A stretch of 64,000 bases of DNA from Gerris lacustris (GCA_951217055.1 OX578284.1:15123687-15187686), one strand, 5' to 3'. Counted from the first letter of the stretch, positions 53,551 to 62,739 are shown. The notes: generated from the sequence alone by a model not told the origin. Numbers and translations: made by a program.

Positions 53551-53670
53551 TGACACATACTTTGTGTCAACTGACAAGTTGTCAGTTATAATTCATATTT
53601 ATATATTGTAAATATACAGCTCAGTCTAAGACTAACCATACAATAAGGTAGTTATTCTTAAGATAGATCA
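53551..53670 (+). repeat. Gypsy 5' LTR
   Basis: Starts TGACACATACTTTGTGTCAA (itself a small hairpin, TGACACA/TGTGTCA), followed by CTGACAAGTTGTCAG (a second palindrome), and ends AAGATAGATCA. Matches 57831-57950 over all 120 bp. Confidence 0.95.
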
Positions 53671-53690
53671 GTGGCGACGAGGAAAACTGG
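53671..53690 (+). other. Gypsy primer binding site (tRNA-Ser-like)
   Basis: One base after the LTR the sequence is TGGCGACGAGGA. This is complementary to the 3' end of a tRNA finishing TCCTCGTCG-CCA, which fits metazoan tRNA-Ser(GCU) from memory. The match runs 12 bases, then stops. Confidence 0.65.
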
Positions 53691-53704
53691 AAAGGACATC
53701 TATC

Positions 53705-56700
53705 ATGACAGAACAGAACGACGAAGAATTATCAAATTTGAAGAAAGCACGGACAGTCATTAAAGGACAAATGACTAGATTTTATAAAAACAGAATATCA
53801 GAATCTAACCTCGAAGAACATGACGTGACAACTAGACTGGACACACTTGAACAAATGTTAAATAAGTACCAAGACGTACAAGATAAAATTGACAAACTAA
53901 CGGACAATGACGCTCTAGAAAATGAAATAGATTATCGTACACAAATTATTGAATACACTATAGAAATAAAAACCGTTATACAATCATTAAGGATAACTAA
54001 TTCAACACCTAGGAATACGGATAGTACCATGACTTCTAATATAGACAAAAATAAAAATTGTTGGCAAACAACTTCAACCTTAAATTTTACCACCTATCAA
54101 AACGACGAAACATTTTCTAATTTTGTTACACGATTTGAGACTTTCATTTACTTAAGACAATTAAAGGACCCAAAATTGAAATCATTCACTTTCTTACACG
54201 CTCTTACACCACAACTTCATCAAAAACTATACGACATACTAGCACCTGAGAACCCTACTGAACAGTCATACGAGACACTTATAAAAATTTGTAAAAAACA
54301 TTTAGACCCAAAACCTAGCCTTTGTGCAAGGCAACATAAGTTCATTTCAAGATCCCAACAACAACTCGAAAGTGTGTTGGAATTTTCTACGCAATTACGC
54401 AAACTTGCGACAGATTGTGAGTTTAATTGTACCTGTGGTAAACCAATTTCTGAAATTTTTCTTAGACTACAATTTATTAGGGGGTTAATTGACGCAGACA
54501 TACGAACAAAATTATTACAAGATGACAAGGAGTTATCTTTTGCACAGACAGTAGACATAGCTACGACGATTGAACTTGCAAAAAATGACAATTCACTTAT
54601 ATCAAAAACTCAACAAAACCAAATTTGTGACCAGACAATAAATCAATTAAGAAAAAACAATACAATGACAAAACATCCGACCGAATCAAATTATTCAAAA
54701 TCTAAAAATCAAAAAACGAACACATTTGATAAATTGAAGGGCCGCTGTTTTAGGTGTGGCTCAATAGAACATAGGGCACAGAACTGTAGACACATAAAGA
54801 CAGTTTGTTCTCACTGTAAAAAAATTGGACACTTAGAAAGGGTATGCTTGACAAAAACAACAGGACTTCAAATAAAACAATTAACAAAAGAAAACGATAC
54901 ACTGGTTGAACAAGAATTTTCGGAAAACGAGGAAAATTATGACCATGAAATCAATGTGATAACTTGTGAAAGAACTGGAAAATTTTTAGTAAAACTAACC
55001 GTTGAAGGAACAAGACTCAACATGGAGCTGGATACCGGGGCAGCCTTGAGCACAATTTCTTGGAAACAGTATAGAAAATTAGGACTGAAGAACAAACTAT
55101 ACCCAACTAAAGTCAAAATGAGGACCTACACAGGAGAAATAATATCACCAAAAGGGATGGCATTTGTCAAATGCGAATACGAAGGCAGAATATTTCATGG
55201 AAAATTGTACATAATTCAAGAAGATGTAACACCAATATTTGGCCGAGAATGGATACGGGAAGTAAAATTAGATTGGGCAGAAGTAAAGAACATCAATACA
55301 AAGAATGACAGGTTAGATGACTACTTACAGGAATTTAAAGATATTTTCAAAAAAGATATCGGAGTAATACCTAATGTAAAATGTTGTTTACAGGTAAGAG
55401 ACGGGGTTATGCCGATATATGTCAAACCGAGACAAGTACCGTTTGCAATCAAGAAGAACGTAGAAACAGAACTACAGAGATTAGAACAAAATGGTATAAT
55501 TACAAAAATAGAAAATTGTGAGTGGGGAACCCCAATTGTACCAGTGAAGAAACCTAACGGAACGATTAGAATTTGTGCCGACTACAAAGTAACATTAAAT
55601 AAAGTTATTAAGGACGAACACTTCCCGATACCTGTTATAGAAGACATATTTGCACAAATGAATGGAGGGAAGTTCTTCTGCACACTGGACATAAGTAATG
55701 CTTATCTCCACATGGAAATGGACGAAGATAGTAAAAAGATGCAGACTCTTAGTACACATTTAGGACAGTACACAGTAAATAGATTAATGTTTGGAGTAAA
55801 AGTGGCACCAGCAAAATGGAACGAGTTCATGGCGAGAGCACTGCAAGGCTTAGAGGGAGTTCAAAGTTTTTTTGACGACATAATCGTACAAGGAGCAACA
55901 TATGATGAAACACTAAAACGACTAAGACAAGTTTTTGAAAGAATGCGACAGTACAACCTAAGACTAAATCGAGACAAATGTAAGTTTTTTCAAAAGAGCA
56001 TAAAATATCTAGGACACATAATTGATGAAAACGGACTGAGAAAGACCAAGGAAAAAATTGAAGCAGTTATACAAGCGGAAAGACCTAAAAATGTTGCAGA
56101 ATTAAAATCATTTCTTGGAATTGCAAATTACTACAACAAATTTATAAAAAATTTGGCCTCTATATTGGAACCCTTAAACAAGCTTTTAAGAAAAGGTATA
56201 ACTTACAACTGGACAAGACAATGTGAAGAAACATTCAACAAGGTAAAACAAGAGATTGCAAGTGACAAGATTTTAGTACATTTCAATCAAGAACTGCCCC
56301 TTGTTTTGGCTACAGACGCATCGCCAGTGGGGCTAGGAGCTGTGATTTCCCATCGCTACAAAGACGGCACAGAGAAACCAATAGCGTTCGCGTCCCGAGC
56401 TCTGACCGAATGTGAAAAAAAGTACAGCCAAATTGACAAGGAGGCAACTGGAATATATTGGGGTTTACGAAAATTTTTCCCCTACCTGTATGGCAGAAAA
56501 TTTACACTAGTGACAGACCACAAGCCGCTGGTTTCAATTTTCAACCCAAATCGGACATTACCAGCCATGTCAGCAACGAGAATATTCAATTATGCTCACT
56601 TTTTATCTGGGTTTAATTATGAAACCGAATTTAGAAAAACCACAGACCACGGTAATGCGGATTTCTTATCAAGATTTCCGATGAAGGGGGAAGAAGGAAA

Positions 56701-57871
56701 AGAAGGACGTGACCAAATTACCTCATTTCAGATCGAACAGATAAACGTTTTGCCGATTACAATGGAAGAAATACAAAAGGAAACAAAAAGAGACAGTAAA
56801 CTTTGCCGGATTGTAGAACATTTGGAGAATGGTACAAGTCTAAAAGAACTAGGATTGGTGGATAATGAGTGGACATTACAGGACGGGTGTTTATTTAAAG
56901 GGATACGAGTAGTGATACCAGAACATCTGAAGAAAAATGTACTAAATGAACTACATGTCGGACACATCGGAATGACTAAGATGAAACTACTAGCGAGAAG
57001 TCACTGTTACTGGGTTGGTATCGATAAAGAAATTGAACAATTGGTTAGAGGATGTCAGGCATGCTGCTTAAAGCAGAACGAAGAAGCGAAAGAAGTGAAC
57101 CACCCCTGGGCTCCAGTAAGTGGACCTTGGCAAAGAATACACGTCGACTTTGCAGGGCCTCTAGACGGTAGGACATATTTTATTTTAGTTGATGCCTTCA
57201 CCAAATGGGTCGAGGTAGTTGAGACAAAAACAACTACAGCCAAATGGTGCATACTAACACTGAGGAAACTCTTCACAACATTTGGGCTACCTCAAGTCGT
57301 AGTAACAGATAATGGTACACAGTTTACGTCTGGAGAATTCGGAGAGTTTTTACAGAAGCAGAAAATATCTCATAAAAGATCAGCCCCTTTCCACCCGTCC
57401 ACGAATGGACAAGCTGAGCGGTTTGTCCAAACGATAAAGAAGGGAATAAACGCGATGAAGATGGACAGAGGAAATCACGAGGAGAAACTGCTAGAGCTAG
57501 TGAGCCGCTTGAGGATGACACCAGCCAGTACGGGGAAGTCACCTTATGAAGGCATGTTAGGTTTTAAAGTGAGAACGGTATTGAGTTTGATGAATGAGAT
57601 AAAGGAGGACCAGGATAAGAGAGAAGGTACAAGACCACCAAGGAGATCGTTCGTAGTGGGAGAGAGAGTGCTGGCGCGAAATTATAGGAGTGGAGGGAAA
57701 AAGTGGATGTTCGGAACAGTGGTGGCCAAACACGGACAACTCCACTACACGGTGAAAGAGGATGGAACGCAAGTAGAACATCGGAGGCATATTGACCAGC
57801 TGCGTTCCTCGTCAATTAAGGGAGGAGGACTGACACATACTTTGTGTCAACTGACAAGTTGTCAGTTATAA
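53705..57871 (+). CDS. Gypsy gag-pol polyprotein (1388 aa)
   Basis: Encodes all enzymes of the element. Order by residue: Gag (1-340, matrix/capsid-like with coiled N-terminus); two zinc knuckles CFRCGSIEHRAQNC and CSHCKKIGHLERVC (about 347-380); aspartic protease LDTGAALSTIS (about 441); RT from PVKKPNGTIRICADY to catalytic FFDDIIV (about 721); RNase H with LATDASPVGLGAV (about 868), KEATGI and TDHKPL; integrase zinc finger H-H-C-C from HVGHIGMTKM to CQAC (about 1083-1120); catalytic D in HVDFAGP (about 1148), D in TDNGTQFTSGEF (about 1202) and E in NGQAERFVQ (about 1239). ATG at 53705. The last 13 codons and the stop lie inside the 3' LTR. Confidence 0.97.
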   Translation: MTEQNDEELSNLKKARTVIKGQMTRFYKNRISESNLEEHDVTTRLDTLEQMLNKYQDVQDKIDKLTDNDALENEIDYRTQIIEYTIEIKTVIQSLRITNSTPRNTDSTMTSNIDKNKNCWQTTSTLNFTTYQNDETFSNFVTRFETFIYLRQLKDPKLKSFTFLHALTPQLHQKLYDILAPENPTEQSYETLIKICKKHLDPKPSLCARQHKFISRSQQQLESVLEFSTQLRKLATDCEFNCTCGKPISEIFLRLQFIRGLIDADIRTKLLQDDKELSFAQTVDIATTIELAKNDNSLISKTQQNQICDQTINQLRKNNTMTKHPTESNYSKSKNQKTNTFDKLKGRCFRCGSIEHRAQNCRHIKTVCSHCKKIGHLERVCLTKTTGLQIKQLTKENDTLVEQEFSENEENYDHEINVITCERTGKFLVKLTVEGTRLNMELDTGAALSTISWKQYRKLGLKNKLYPTKVKMRTYTGEIISPKGMAFVKCEYEGRIFHGKLYIIQEDVTPIFGREWIREVKLDWAEVKNINTKNDRLDDYLQEFKDIFKKDIGVIPNVKCCLQVRDGVMPIYVKPRQVPFAIKKNVETELQRLEQNGIITKIENCEWGTPIVPVKKPNGTIRICADYKVTLNKVIKDEHFPIPVIEDIFAQMNGGKFFCTLDISNAYLHMEMDEDSKKMQTLSTHLGQYTVNRLMFGVKVAPAKWNEFMARALQGLEGVQSFFDDIIVQGATYDETLKRLRQVFERMRQYNLRLNRDKCKFFQKSIKYLGHIIDENGLRKTKEKIEAVIQAERPKNVAELKSFLGIANYYNKFIKNLASILEPLNKLLRKGITYNWTRQCEETFNKVKQEIASDKILVHFNQELPLVLATDASPVGLGAVISHRYKDGTEKPIAFASRALTECEKKYSQIDKEATGIYWGLRKFFPYLYGRKFTLVTDHKPLVSIFNPNRTLPAMSATRIFNYAHFLSGFNYETEFRKTTDHGNADFLSRFPMKGEEGKEGRDQITSFQIEQINVLPITMEEIQKETKRDSKLCRIVEHLENGTSLKELGLVDNEWTLQDGCLFKGIRVVIPEHLKKNVLNELHVGHIGMTKMKLLARSHCYWVGIDKEIEQLVRGCQACCLKQNEEAKEVNHPWAPVSGPWQRIHVDFAGPLDGRTYFILVDAFTKWVEVVETKTTTAKWCILTLRKLFTTFGLPQVVVTDNGTQFTSGEFGEFLQKQKISHKRSAPFHPSTNGQAERFVQTIKKGINAMKMDRGNHEEKLLELVSRLRMTPASTGKSPYEGMLGFKVRTVLSLMNEIKEDQDKREGTRPPRRSFVVGERVLARNYRSGGKKWMFGTVVAKHGQLHYTVKEDGTQVEHRRHIDQLRSSSIKGGGLTHTLCQLTSCQL
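57818..57830 (+). other. Gypsy polypurine tract
   Basis: AAGGGAGGAGGAC immediately upstream of the 3' LTR TGACAC. Correct position and composition for plus-strand priming; it also codes for GGG near the ORF end. Confidence 0.85.
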
Positions 57872-57950
57872 TTCATATTTATATATTGTAAATATACAGC
57901 TCAGTCTAAGACTAACCATACAATAAGGTAGTTATTCTTAAGATAGATCA
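57831..57950 (+). repeat. Gypsy 3' LTR
   Basis: 120 bp, identical by eye to the 5' LTR, followed by the ATACC duplication. The gag-pol stop (TAA, 57869-57871) lies within it. Confidence 0.95.
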
Positions 57951-58180
57951 ATACCCATATCATAGGCGTGCTTAAAAAATAAAAAGTCCACCATCTTGGG
58001 CTATCCGCCATATTGGATTTTGAATGACGTCACTTACTAAACATGCAGTGTCATCCAAACTAAACGTGTATGCAAAATTTCAATTCAATCGGTTGAGGAT
58101 ATCTGCTTTAAAATTCAGTTGCAAGATTTGAACCGAACATACATACACACATTGCAAGTTAAATAAAAGCTTGTAAAAAG

Positions 58181-58559
58181 ATGTTTAAGTTTATCAATTT
58201 TAAAATATTAAAGAAAGTATGAGTAAATTGATGATTGTATAAAGTAAGTTGTGAGAGTATTTTATCAATATATATAGTCAGCACAAAATAAAGAACCATT
58301 TTTAAACTTTATTCAGCCAGTTTAAAGGGATTGTTCCTGGTGTACTCATACATCGATCATTTCCTCTTGTATTATCTGCTTCTTAGGGTTAAGTACGCCA
58401 ATTGGGAATGAAATTTATTTTTCCATGTGGATTATGGATGCATGTCTCGTCTTTCATGGACTCTTTCATCAAGGTTTAATTGTTATGTGCATTACTTGTG
58501 GAAGAAGAGGATGCAATATAAGGCTACATCTACTTTAGCATTTTGAGTAAGATTGTTAC
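58181..58559. other. Intron 2 sequence next to receptor exon 2
   Basis: No further feature seen. The minus-strand splice donor GTAACA begins at 58559. Confidence 0.5.
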
Positions 58560-58834
58560 CTGCGTTTAAGAAGAGACACAAGCGTGAATGGCATGCAGAC
58601 CAGACAAAGCGCTAGATCAGCTACTGCAAGGTTTACTATGTACATGTTTCTTGGTGCAGGTCCGGACTGCGTTTGTTTCCTAGCGCATTGTCGTGCGACC
58701 ACGAAACAGACGAGAGCATTGGACACAACTCCTGAGGTCATCAGCACACTGTACACAATGATAATGATGATTTCCGTGTCAGGTACAAGGATTTTCTCAC
58801 TGCGTTGATGCTCCCGCAAGATCTCTAACGCTTC
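58560..58834 (-). CDS. Neuropeptide receptor exon 2 (TM1, ICL1, TM2)
   Basis: Bounded on the minus strand by acceptor TCTATTTTACAG and donor CGCAG/GTAACA. 275 nt, phase 0 in, phase 2 out. Starts EALEILREHQRSEKILVPDT, then TM1 (EIIIIIVYSVLMTSGVVSNA followed by LVCFVVARQ, with the class-A Asn 1.50 in SNALV), ICL1 (CARKQTQSGPAPRN) and TM2 (MYIVNLAVADLALCLVC then MPFTLVSLLKR, with Asp 2.50 in AVADL). The NLAVADL pattern is a class-A hallmark, and CLVCMPFTLVSLL is close to NPF/NPY-type receptors. The apparent start at 58849 is TTG within the intron and is not used. Confidence 0.92.
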
Positions 58835-58953
58835 CTGTAAAATAGACAAATCACATAAAGAATTAGAATGGTTTGTCGGGCTCTATTTAACAGACTGTGG
58901 TATCAGAAGGGCCCGACTATTTTTGCGTGTTCAGACTGGGTTATAGGATTTGA

Positions 58954-59258
58954 AGTAAGGAGTGCCGAAGACACGCGTGGGGTGTTCCCAGCCCACGTGA
59001 GGGTTCAGCGGGAGGCAAGGAGTGCCGAAGACACGCGTGGGGTGTTCCCAGCCCACGTGAGGGTTCAGCGGGAGGCAAGGAGTGCCGAAGACACGCGTGG
59101 GGTGTTCCCAGCCCACGTGAGGGTTCAGCGGGAGGCAAGGAGTGCCGAAGACACGCGTGGGGTGTTCCCAGCCCACGTGAGGGTTCAGCGAGAGGTAAGG
59201 AGTGCCGAAGACACGCGTGGGGTGTTCCCAGCCCACGTGAGGGTTCAGCAGGAGGTAA
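58954..59258. repeat. GC-rich 60-bp tandem array, five units
   Basis: The unit reads GTAAGGAGTGCCGAAGACAC, GCGTGGGGTGTTCCCAGCCC, ACGTGAGGGTTCAGCGGGAG. Period is exactly 60, so units stay in one frame on every strand. Units 2-4 are identical by eye; units 1 and 5 differ at a few bases. The 20-residue repeat ORFs on both strands follow from the period of 60 and have no start or splice support. It lies in receptor intron 1, about 120 bp upstream of the exon 2 acceptor. Confidence 0.95.
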
Positions 59259-61348
59259 GGTTAGGTAGGTAAGAAAAGAGTAAGTTAAGTGTAAGAGGAG
59301 AAGGAATAGAAAAGAATGAATCTACCCAGCCTGTGCACCGGTATTTATAGCCCAGGGGAAGGAGAAGGGGCTACCACCCTAACCCTCTGGAGGGAGCGCG
59401 GCGCGCGCAAGTCGGGAGCCTCCAAGGTGGGGGATCGAGGCAGACCGTCTCGATACCCTGGGCCCTCGATGTTCCAGGCGGGAGACTCAGACGCTCTCTA
59501 CAACCTTGATTTATTAACATTAAATATAAACATAGAGTTAATACAAAAATACACTCGCGGGTCAATTAAGAACAATGAGGTGGCGGTCGCCACAGGTTTA
59601 ATGTGACTTAATGTTTAGGTGACCGAGATTGGGACAAAATCTTATCTTAGCGCCCTTCAAAATTAGGCGCCTGTATAGATAGAAGCATACCAATATCTAC
59701 AACGTGTGTCTTAATGTTTTAATTGTGTGTTTCCCTATAATGATCTTTTCTCTGTAATCCACCAGCTCAACAAGGTTCTTCCTGTGAATCACAGATATAT
59801 ATCTTCAAACTTGAAGGCATGGTTTCATTTCACAAAACCATGCAACAAAAGGACAATCGACATTTTAAATCCTCCCTTCTTTAGTATAACAATCTTATGT
59901 GGTAGGCCACACTGCAACCTCAATTCCAATGAAGGACCAAACAAAAGACACGGTATTTGGCCAAGTGCTAACTTTTATACGGTGTGGCTTTTGTATTATA
60001 GCACTTATTCTTTAATATTGTGACGGACAATTGGATGCATGTTTAATTGGAGAGAGGTATAAAAGATATAAACATTATAGGAAGATTTTATAGTTTCGAG
60101 AAGATATTTATGTTCATATTAATAATAACCACAACGCGACATTAGACGTTGAGGCGAATAGAGGCTAAAGTTAATATTCTATTCTATTATATTGAATAAA
60201 CTACTTAATTTACTGCACTATACAATTATTCTCATATATATTAGTAATTCTGACTCGAATGAGCCATAGCAGGGGTCGGAATATCACAAAAACGGGTCTA
60301 CTAATTGAATTTAGACATGACTACTCAAGATGGATAAAACACCAGCATTTGTTTCAAATGTATATTAAAACTGTTATTTCAATCTCAATACTTGTCATTA
60401 CACGTTTTTCAATTATAAGCTTGACATTTCTCTAATGATTATTGAATTGAATTGACTAACAAATAAATTGATCGAGAATGCATCTTCCTAGATTTCCAGT
60501 TATAGCGATTGGATCTGGGTAAACCAAACTAACTGTTTCATAATCAACTTTTGTGAAGTAGCAGTTTGTAGTGTTCTACCTCGCAATAACAATTAAATTG
60601 TATGAATCTTCCTGGTAAAGCGATTTCAGAGCTCGCACTTGGTTTGCGGGTAAACCTTAAGTGGGTTTCTCTCATCGCTGAAAATAGATTGTTAATTTGT
60701 GATTCCAGGTAAAGTTTTCCATACATAGGATTCCGTGTTAAATTGCTAGAAGTTTATTTATGGATTATGCTAATATGTAATATTTTAACAATTTATCGGA
60801 GAGCTATTTTCTACTCGGTCATATTGGAACATTGAGTAGCCTTTCATCAAAATACCAAATTTCTACAACAAATTTGGGACGAAATATCGCAAAAAATGTT
60901 TTTTAAAACACCCCTGAAGACTGAAGACTCAAATGAAAGAAAACATCATTGACAATTACAACACTTCCCCTTGGACTGATGAAGCCGAGTGGTTATCTTT
61001 TAGTGGTGACCGTATCTCAATAGTATAGAACAACGTTTTGCTCCCAGTGTTAGCGTTGGGCAAGCATTGGGATTTTATAAAAGTATCTTATACGAGTAAT
61101 TTACTATTAATAAGAGGGCGTGAATCTCGCTCAAAGACTATGGCAATAATGCTACCAAAGCAGTTAAATAAAGTATAGAATGCATGTCGCCGTAACAAAA
61201 ACATTAAAAATTAGTAGTGAAAGGAATTATTCGGCCATATTTGCACCTAAGTCCTACAAGCTTTTAACCTAGCATATTTTTTATTTAAATCTAAAAAAAT
61301 CTGGAGATTTAAATATGAGGATCCTAAATTATGAATAAGGATCAACTT
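59259..61348. other. Intron 1 stretch, GC-rich then AT-rich
   Basis: Positions 59320-59480 are unusually GC-rich (GGGAGCGCGGCGCGCGCAAG). Together with the array this could be one repeated element, but no ends were resolved. The rest, to 61348, shows no supported feature. Confidence 0.4.
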
Positions 61349-61650
61349 AAACAGCTTGGTATTCCGGTTAAATCCGCGTCACAAAGGGGTGGAAGTCCAA
61401 TGTTTCGCTTCCACTACTGGAAGTATCTTCAGGGGTGTGGTGCATCGTGATGTTTACTTAAAGCAACAACAAGACATACTGACGACTGGAGTGAAGAACG
61501 GCGTATTTATACTAGCTTTCTGTAACGTAGATTGTACCTGGATTCCCGGAGGTTCCTTGCGTTGGGTTAATCCTTTGTCGGGATGACGCAATTGGTCAGT
61601 CGTCAGTATGTCTTGTTGTTGCTTCAAGTAAACTTAAGCTGTTTATTACG
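61349..61650. repeat. Inverted-repeat segment with hammerhead-like motif
   Basis: TTTACTTAAAGCAACAACAA then GACATACTGACGACTGG (61453-61490) is mirrored by GTCAGTCGTCAGTATGTCTT then GTTGTTGCTTCAAGTAAAC (about 61594-61633). AAACAGCTTGGTATTCCGG at the left and CTTAAGCTGTTTATTACG at the right form an outer pair. The layout (inverted repeats plus the motif at 61403-61432) resembles a Penelope-type terminal remnant, by inference. Confidence 0.55.
61403..61432 (-). ncRNA. Hammerhead-ribozyme-like motif
   Basis: On the minus strand: CTGAAGA (61432-61426), TA, a perfect 6-bp hairpin (CTTCCA, loop GTAG, TGGAAG), then CGAAACATTGG. CC before and GG after could form helix I. This is the third independent hairpin sequence between the same two conserved strings. 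The GTC of the other copies is ATT here. Confidence 0.45.
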
Positions 61651-61713
61651 AGTCTACCGGCGGAAGCCTGCGCACCAAGTTAAGGATTAAATTGTTAAGG
61701 TATCGTAGCTTAC

Positions 61714-61933
61714 CTGAAGACTGAAGTTGAAGAGATTGGTGGGTTCGGTGCTGATATTTGCTGGTGGTCCAAAAGCAGGAAGCGATGGCAGAAGACCATT
61801 GGCATCCGGAGGCAGGAGTCTATACTCTCTTCCTGCACTGTCGGACACCATGTCTCTGGGAGTCACCGCTTCACTCCCGCATGGACCTGAACTCTCGACT
61901 ACAAACACCACCTTTTACCACAACAGCATCGAT
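61714..61933 (-). CDS. Neuropeptide receptor exon 1 (5' UTR and N-terminus, CDS 61714-61851)
   Basis: Minus-strand donor CTTCAG/GTAAGC at 61714/61713 in phase 0 matches exon 2. Upstream, TTTTTTTATTTCATGTTGTTAACAG is a plausible acceptor, so the exon may begin at 61933 with 82 nt of 5' UTR. The first in-frame ATG after the upstream TAA is at 61851 (GAC-ATG-G). The 46 codons read MVSDSAGREYRLLPPDANGL, LPSLPAFGPPANISTEPTNL, FNFSLQ: no signal peptide, with N-glycosylation sequons NIS and NFS, as expected for a peptide-receptor ectodomain. A five-codon upstream ORF (ATG CTG TTG TGG TAA) lies in the putative 5' UTR. Confidence 0.8.
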
Positions 61934-62739
61934 CTGTTAACAACATGAAATAAAAAAAGGTTATTTTTCAGCAGAATAAAATAACTTGTAGAACAATTTC
62001 AGAGGGGAAAAGAGTGATGTATAAATAATATGATTGGTCGATAAAAACGATAATATAACCTCATGGTAATAACTTCTTGAATACTGAATCGTATAAAATG
62101 AAAAATCTTACTTGTGGTTTAAAAGAAATTTCAATCTATGAATTTAAAAAGGATGAATATAAACTTAGTACATTATGAATGGAGTTGAAGGATATTAAAA
62201 TATATAAAATACTGTATAAAAGTTTTTCCTTGAGAAAAATGAATTGAGTTTTTATACCTAAGACTGCTCTTCTTATTAAGATCTTGTTAGGGATAATGGA
62301 ATAGCTTTAGCAGATAGGCAAAGGTATTTATTGATTCCAAGACTTTATCATCATTGGAAAAAAAGGTTTACAAAATTATTCAGATAAAATTGGTTTCAAT
62401 ACGTTAATCTCATTTTAATAACAAGCTTCTATTATCTGTTTCACTACTACACCCACATGTTACTTGTAAAGATTTTCAATCATGTTTTTTTTTTTTTTTT
62501 TTTTAGCATCAATGTATTCTAATAATCTATTTATCTTTATTTGATATAAAACCATTTATAAGATTTCTTAAAGACTAATTTAAAAATATGTTGAGGGTAA
62601 TGTCAAAATTTCGTATACTTATTCAATAAAATAGTCTGCCAATTAGGGTGGCACAAATCTTCCTCGTATTCTATTTCGTATGCTTTAATTATTTTAATCT
62701 TTTTAACATATTAATGTGAAATTTTCTTAATTTTCCCCC
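61934..62739. other. Non-coding stretch upstream of receptor exon 1
   Basis: Likely intron or upstream region. No further exon recognised. A T-tract lies at about 62486-62505. Confidence 0.4.

Larger units (their letters stand above)
53551..57950 (+). mobile_element. Complete Ty3/gypsy retrotransposon (Mag-like)
   Basis: 4.4 kb: 5' LTR 53551-53670, primer site from 53671, one gag-pol ORF 53705-57871, polypurine tract 57818-57830, 3' LTR 57831-57950, flanked by ATACC. LTRs are 120 bp and identical by eye; the ORF is uninterrupted. No env-like ORF. Two gag zinc knuckles, a single fused gag-pol frame and the C-terminal WMFG...VEHRRHIDQLR segment point to the Mag lineage. It lies in intron 2 of the neuropeptide receptor gene, antisense to it. 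Confidence 0.95.
53460..58180. repeat. Host interspersed repeat split by the gypsy insertion
   Basis: Left part about 53460-53550 (CTTGGGCCATCCGTCATATT, then AACCCTTTCATTTGATACC) and right part 57951-58180 (ATACCCATATCATAGGCGTG, CTTGGGCTATCCGCCATATT, TTTCAATTCAATCGGTTGAG, ATACATACACACATTGCAAG). Removing the gypsy element and one ATACC restores a continuous sequence. The CATCTTGGG(C/T)(C/T)ATCCG(C/T)CATATTGG phrase occurs on both sides as an internal repeat of this family. Confidence 0.6.
44043..61933 (-). other. Partial gene: rhodopsin-like neuropeptide receptor (NPF/NPY-receptor type)
   Basis: Exons 61714-61933, 58560-58834 and 44043-44141 join in phases 0 and 2 into 170 complete codons with two N-glycosylation sites, TM1 to TM3 and DR. 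Introns are 2.9 kb (58835-61713) and 14.4 kb (44142-58559). Intron 1 holds a 60-bp GC-rich satellite and a hammerhead-like motif. Intron 2 holds a Helitron, a Jockey fragment, a 5S-derived SINE and a complete gypsy element. TM4 to TM7 are missing from the window. The subfamily call rests on remembered family patterns (CLVCMPFTLVSLL, RRWTLG, LCKLVP); a related peptide receptor is possible. Confidence 0.8.

Noticed and set aside
53705..57871. Gypsy element as an endogenous retrovirus with env
   Set aside because: No env-like ORF follows pol; the gag-pol stop is already inside the 3' LTR.
58868..59272. Protein with five 20-residue repeats (ARSAEDTRGVFPAHVRVQRE)
   Set aside because: A 60-bp period keeps every frame open on both strands; no splice or start support, and it lies in an intron.
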